NCBI GenBank assembly: GCA_014654705.1
Contig: JACVZY010000072.1
Span: 1 to 34,938 of the forward strand
DNA length: 34,938 bases
Direction of reading: 5' to 3'
Source: Ignavibacteria bacterium
Lineage (GTDB): Bacteria; Bacteroidota; Ignavibacteria; Kapaibacteriales; UBA4661
Shown here: positions 31,872-34,938 of the stretch, piece by piece
How the letters are laid out: each line of letters begins with the position of its first letter
Numbering within the stretch: the stretch's first letter is position 1
Translations under genes and position numbers: made by a program
Notes under the pieces: model-generated
Told to the model about the DNA's origin: nothing
The model's database searches: none
Seen by the model: only the letters and a program-made list of their open reading frames with translations

Positions 31872-33374
31872 TCACCCCCGTCGCAGCACGGGCGGAACAG
31901 CCCATCGCTCCAATAATTCAAACACTCCCTGCACCGCAAGCGCCAGCAGCGCCGCCGGAATCGCACCTTCGAGTATTTGTGCGGTATCGGCGAGGCGTAT
32001 GCCCGTCATAATGGGTTGCCCATGTCCCCCTGCACCAATGAGCGCTCCCAGCGTTGCCGTGCCGACGTTCAGCACTGCCGCCGTTTTTATGCCGGAAAGA
32101 ATAACGGGCAGTGCAAGCGGCAATTCAATACGCCAGAGCCGAATGCTAGGGGGCAAGCCCAGCACTTCCGCCGATTCACGGAGGGCTGTGGGAATCGTCT
32201 CCAAGCCCGTGACCGTGCCACGCAGAACAGGCAAAATACTGTATAAAAAAAGTGCTGCCACAGCCGGTATTGCACCTATGCCCAGAAGCGGTATCATCAG
32301 CACAAGCAGCGCCAGCGAAGGAATTGTCTGCATCACGCCCGCCGCACCCAGCACCACAAAGCCCACACGCGGCAGACGCTGTGCTGCCACGCCAAGTGGA
32401 ATTGCCACGAGAATTGCCGAGAGAAGCGAAACGGCAACAAGCGACAAATGCTCCCACGTTCTACGCAGAATGCGCTGCGTGAGGTTTTCCGCATCGGACT
32501 GAGTGTTTGCACTTTGCCCAAATGTTGCCGTGAGAAAGCGAGACGCAATAAGGCTTTCGGGCGTTTTGTCTCGTTTTGCCTGAGCATTCATCGCCGTCAT
32601 GGTCTCCTGAGCAATGCGGTTTTCCAGCGAAAGCAAGATGTTGTGCACCTCCGGCGGTATATCAAGGCGGTAAAGAATGACAGCACGGTAGTCGGGAAAA
32701 TAGTGGCGGTCGTCGCGGAGAATATGCAACGTATCCAGCGCAATTTCGGCATCGGTGGAATAAAGTTCGGTGAGGTCAATCGTTCCCGAGGCAAGCGCCC
32801 TGTACGCTAAATCATGCTCCAGTCCGCGCACGTCCTTCTGGGGCAGCCCGTATGCTGCCTGCAAACCCAGCCAGCCGTCGTGCCTGTCCATAAATTCATT
32901 GCTGAATGCGAAGCGCAGTGCGGGATGGCGGACAAGGTCGGAGATGTTCTGCAAGCCCAGTTCCTGTGCGGTTCTTCGCGTAACGCCCAGCGCGTAGGTG
33001 TTGGCAAAACCGAAGGTACGGGAAATGCCGATGCCGCGCTTTTGTAACTCGTTTCTGAGGTCGTTATCGTTGCGAATAGTCATTCCGGCGAGGATTTCGG
33101 CGATGATGGTTCCGGTATATTCCGGGTACGCATCAATATCGCCTTTTTGGAGCGCATTCCAGAGAATCCGTGTGCCGCCAAGCTGCGCTATGTGCCGTGC
33201 CGGAGCACTCGTGCGCAAGCGCTGCGTAAGGATTTCGCCCAAAATCACCGATTCAGTAAACGTCTTGGAGCCGATAGCGTATTCACGTGCAAAAATGCCT
33301 ACGGGCACAGCAATGCAAAATAAAGCAAGGAAGTAGGCGGTTTGCAGCAGAATAATTGTGAGCACCCTACGCAT
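31872..33374 (-). CDS. Substrate-binding/permease fusion of a glycine betaine-type ABC transporter
   Basis: About 500 residues from the ATG at 33374. A signal or anchor segment (about 1-28) is followed by an OpuAC-type periplasmic binding domain (about 30-275; IGSKTFTESVILGEIL, AYPEYTGTIIAEIL, VLRDDRHYFPDYRAVILYR). A permease domain with five or six membrane segments follows (about 300-490). The permease carries the EAA-type loop ESAEVLGLPPSIRLWRIELPLALP that contacts the ATPase. Osmoprotectant or choline uptake is the family role. The start chosen makes a TGATG junction with the preceding membrane-protein gene, so the two are translationally coupled. No ATPase gene is found beside it in the window. 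Confidence 0.9.
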   Translation of the reverse strand: MRRVLTIILLQTAYFLALFCIAVPVGIFAREYAIGSKTFTESVILGEILTQRLRTSAPARHIAQLGGTRILWNALQKGDIDAYPEYTGTIIAEILAGMTIRNDNDLRNELQKRGIGISRTFGFANTYALGVTRRTAQELGLQNISDLVRHPALRFAFSNEFMDRHDGWLGLQAAYGLPQKDVRGLEHDLAYRALASGTIDLTELYSTDAEIALDTLHILRDDRHYFPDYRAVILYRLDIPPEVHNILLSLENRIAQETMTAMNAQAKRDKTPESLIASRFLTATFGQSANTQSDAENLTQRILRRTWEHLSLVAVSLLSAILVAIPLGVAAQRLPRVGFVVLGAAGVMQTIPSLALLVLMIPLLGIGAIPAVAALFLYSILPVLRGTVTGLETIPTALRESAEVLGLPPSIRLWRIELPLALPVILSGIKTAAVLNVGTATLGALIGAGGHGQPIMTGIRLADTAQILEGAIPAALLALAVQGVFELLERWAVPPVLRRG

Positions 33375-33892
33375 CACGATACAAGGCGATTGATGCAATC
33401 CACGTAGTGATGCGCCCTGTGTTCAGCGAACAGGTCGGCAGTAAGCATGAGTGCGGATTGAATGAAAAGACCGATAGCCACAGCATACCAAGCGCTATTG
33501 CGCGAGACGATAAAGGTCGTGGCAATAGCCGCAAGCAGTAGCGCTATTTCTATCCATTTGTACAACGTGAAATTCTTATTCACCACATCCATACGCTTCA
33601 TTTCATCGGCTTTGTATGCCGCCGGAGCGGACTGCACCTGCGCAGAAAATGTTTCGATTTGCTTGTCGCTTCTCATGTACACGCTTCCGCCCACGATAAT
33701 TTGAATGAGCGCCACCGCCACAAGTGGATAGGACATCGCCTTGAAGGTCGCGGCAAAGCTGCTTTCGCTCATCCAGAGCCATACCGAAACAATAATTGCC
33801 AACACGCCCACGCCCACAAAAATGAGGCTCTCGTACTTTTCCGCAAGAAAATAGCGTACAATTTCCTGCTGCATTTGTTGAATATCGCTCAT
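33374..33892 (-). CDS. Hypothetical four-helix membrane protein
   Basis: From the ATG at 33892 the product is 172 residues. I see four hydrophobic segments: SLIFVGVGVLAIIVSVWLW, YPLVAVALIQIIVGGSVYM, IEIALLLAAIATTFIV and WYAVAIGLFIQSALMLTADLF. A charged loop (RSDKQIETF, AAYKADEMKRMDVVNKNF) of about 45 residues lies between the second and third segments. No family name can be given. Its stop overlaps the start of the transporter fusion by one base (TGATG), so it is probably made with it and may be an accessory membrane subunit. The open frame to 33988 has no supporting features. Confidence 0.75.
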   Translation of the reverse strand: MSDIQQMQQEIVRYFLAEKYESLIFVGVGVLAIIVSVWLWMSESSFAATFKAMSYPLVAVALIQIIVGGSVYMRSDKQIETFSAQVQSAPAAYKADEMKRMDVVNKNFTLYKWIEIALLLAAIATTFIVSRNSAWYAVAIGLFIQSALMLTADLFAEHRAHHYVDCINRLVS

Positions 33893-34074
33893 GTCGGTTT
33901 CCGGAGGGTGAGAAAAACGGTACTGTGAGAAAAAACACCAAACGTGAAGGGTATCTGTACCGCTCACGCTTGGCGCACAATCTAGCATATTTTTCGATGG
34001 AAACCGAAATTTTTGGGGTAATCTATTGTGTGCCGATGACGAGGTTCTGGCTTGTCGTAGTGTCGTAAGGCGAA

Positions 34075-34704
34075 TTATCGTGCCGGAACAGGATAGGCAT
34101 TCATAATATCACGGACATTATCGCCCAACGCGAAAGCAAGCTCGGACTTGTTCTGAATCGGCTCTTCCGACCAGCCGTGCCAAATCACTTTACCACTTGC
34201 TCGGTCAATGACATCAATGACCAAAACACCTTCCTTCTGCGTCACCGCGCGGGTTCTGGAACCAACGACGACAGGAGTTTGCGTTACGTAATAGCGTGGT
34301 CGCCAAAAGCCGCCGACTGCCAGTGTGGGGCGTGAGCGATAGACAGGCTGCGAGACCAGTTTTGTATCAGTATCCATGTCAATAGAATATTTTACGAGCA
34401 AGTCCGGCTGCTTCTCGTCAATCGCATAGCCCCGTCGCTGCATCTCCTGCTCCAATGACCGTTCGATATTTGTTTCCAAAATCTCAGCACTGTGGCGGCT
34501 TTGTTTGGGCAAGCGGTGCGGCTCCTCGACGAGTGCGAACGTGCGATAGGCGCGAAACGCCGTATTGGGTGCGGCATCGGAGTAAACGCGAGTGCCGGAA
34601 CATCCGCTTACGCCGTAGGCAAATGCGGTGGAAACACAGAACAGCATCATGGTAAAAGCAAGTGGACGCACGATGCGAAGCGATGGGTGAATGAGCGTTT
34701 TCAT
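34075..34704 (-). CDS. DUF4136 domain lipoprotein
   Basis: The 209-residue product has a signal peptide with a lipobox VSGC, the cysteine being residue 35, so it should be lipid-anchored in the envelope. The DUF4136 core follows (about 40-205; YRTFALVEEP, LETNIERSLEQEMQRRGYAIDEKQPDLLVKYSIDMDT, EGVLVIDVIDRASGKVIWHGWSEEP). This domain is widespread in Bacteroidota and Proteobacteria, and its function is unknown. A GGAG lies 6-9 bases before the ATG, and TTG/TACATTTT spaced by 21 bases could be its promoter but would give a very short leader. The first ~15 residues before the hydrophobic core are longer than usual. Confidence 0.88.
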   Translation of the reverse strand: MKTLIHPSLRIVRPLAFTMMLFCVSTAFAYGVSGCSGTRVYSDAAPNTAFRAYRTFALVEEPHRLPKQSRHSAEILETNIERSLEQEMQRRGYAIDEKQPDLLVKYSIDMDTDTKLVSQPVYRSRPTLAVGGFWRPRYYVTQTPVVVGSRTRAVTQKEGVLVIDVIDRASGKVIWHGWSEEPIQNKSELAFALGDNVRDIMNAYPVPAR

Positions 34705-34885
34705 GACAATTCTCCAAAAAATGTAGGCTGATCAATGAGTTATTGGCAAAAAGTAATGACCGATTCGGTTGGTCTCTTTCTATCAATAACCATTCTTGTC
34801 CTCACTCGTTACAGTGCAAATGGTCACATTTTGCTATGCCAAAAGGTCATAGAAAAAATTGGCTGTGTCGGTGAAAATTACATAA

Positions 34886-34907
34886 TAATGCCAATTAAAA
34901 GTTAAAA
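34886..34907. repeat. 22-bp repeat, right copy of the inverted edge pair
   Basis: This is the exact reverse complement of 33-54. On the minus strand a possible reading frame enters from the right edge and ends at the TAA inside this repeat (ALIALIFNF then stop), so it may include the 3' end of a gene beyond the window; that is too short to name. Confidence 0.75.
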
Positions 34908-34938
34908 ATCAGAGCAATCAAAGCGGCAGCCAGTCTGC

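Noticed and set aside
33-34907. The edge repeat as terminal inverted repeats of a giant transposon
   Set aside because: Everything between is mostly housekeeping genes, there is no transposase, and no target-site duplication can be seen.

Overview
This 34.9 kb stretch is bacterial chromosome with mostly housekeeping genes and one accessory-looking end (about 1-8.5 kb). It most likely comes from the Bacteroidota/Chlorobiota assemblage (for example an Ignavibacteria- or Kapabacteria-like lineage). Grounds for that: a uppS-bamA-ompH-ompH envelope cluster, a CxC bacilliredoxin, a DUF4136 lipoprotein, starts that mostly lack a strong Shine-Dalgarno sequence, and promoters of the form TTG-N20-TAnnTTTG before greA and clpB. 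The exact lineage is inference. No rRNA, tRNA, CRISPR array, complete insertion sequence or phage gene was seen.

Left, accessory part (1-8.5 kb). A short membrane-barrel-like fragment is followed by a PIN-toxin/antitoxin pair. A direct repeat carrying a broken second antitoxin start flanks the pair, and an alkyltransferase gene (ogt) begins inside that repeat. Next, all on the minus strand, come 3-hydroxyanthranilate dioxygenase, a hexapeptide-repeat transferase overlapping a YaeR-type VOC protein, a YgeA-type racemase, aconitase (acnA) and a Fic protein. The most unusual structure lies downstream of acnA. Its last ~100 bp recur twice, at 2.5 kb and 3.7 kb, each copy followed by a hairpin, and unrelated AT-rich cargo genes sit between the copies. 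This looks like serial insertion of gene cassettes at the 3' end of acnA.

Middle part (8.5-20.9 kb). On the plus strand, uppS, bamA and two Skp/OmpH chaperone genes serve undecaprenyl carrier synthesis and outer-membrane protein assembly. A strong bidirectional terminator separates them from the minus-strand genes gcvP (glycine cleavage), prfC (release factor 3), an AI-2E family membrane protein and a bacilliredoxin with a palindrome at its probable transcription start.

Right part (21-34.9 kb). comEC lies on the minus strand. On the plus strand are a two-TM hypothetical protein, ribBA (riboflavin), greA, a ClpB-like gene that stops after its first ATPase domain, a YfiH/laccase-domain protein, nusB and ispD (isoprenoids). 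Then on the minus strand come a small barrel protein, a solute-binding/permease fusion of the glycine-betaine type coupled to a small membrane protein, and a DUF4136 lipoprotein. UppS and IspD both belong to isoprenoid/carrier-lipid supply. A 22-bp sequence occurs in inverted orientation about 32 bases from each end of the window.
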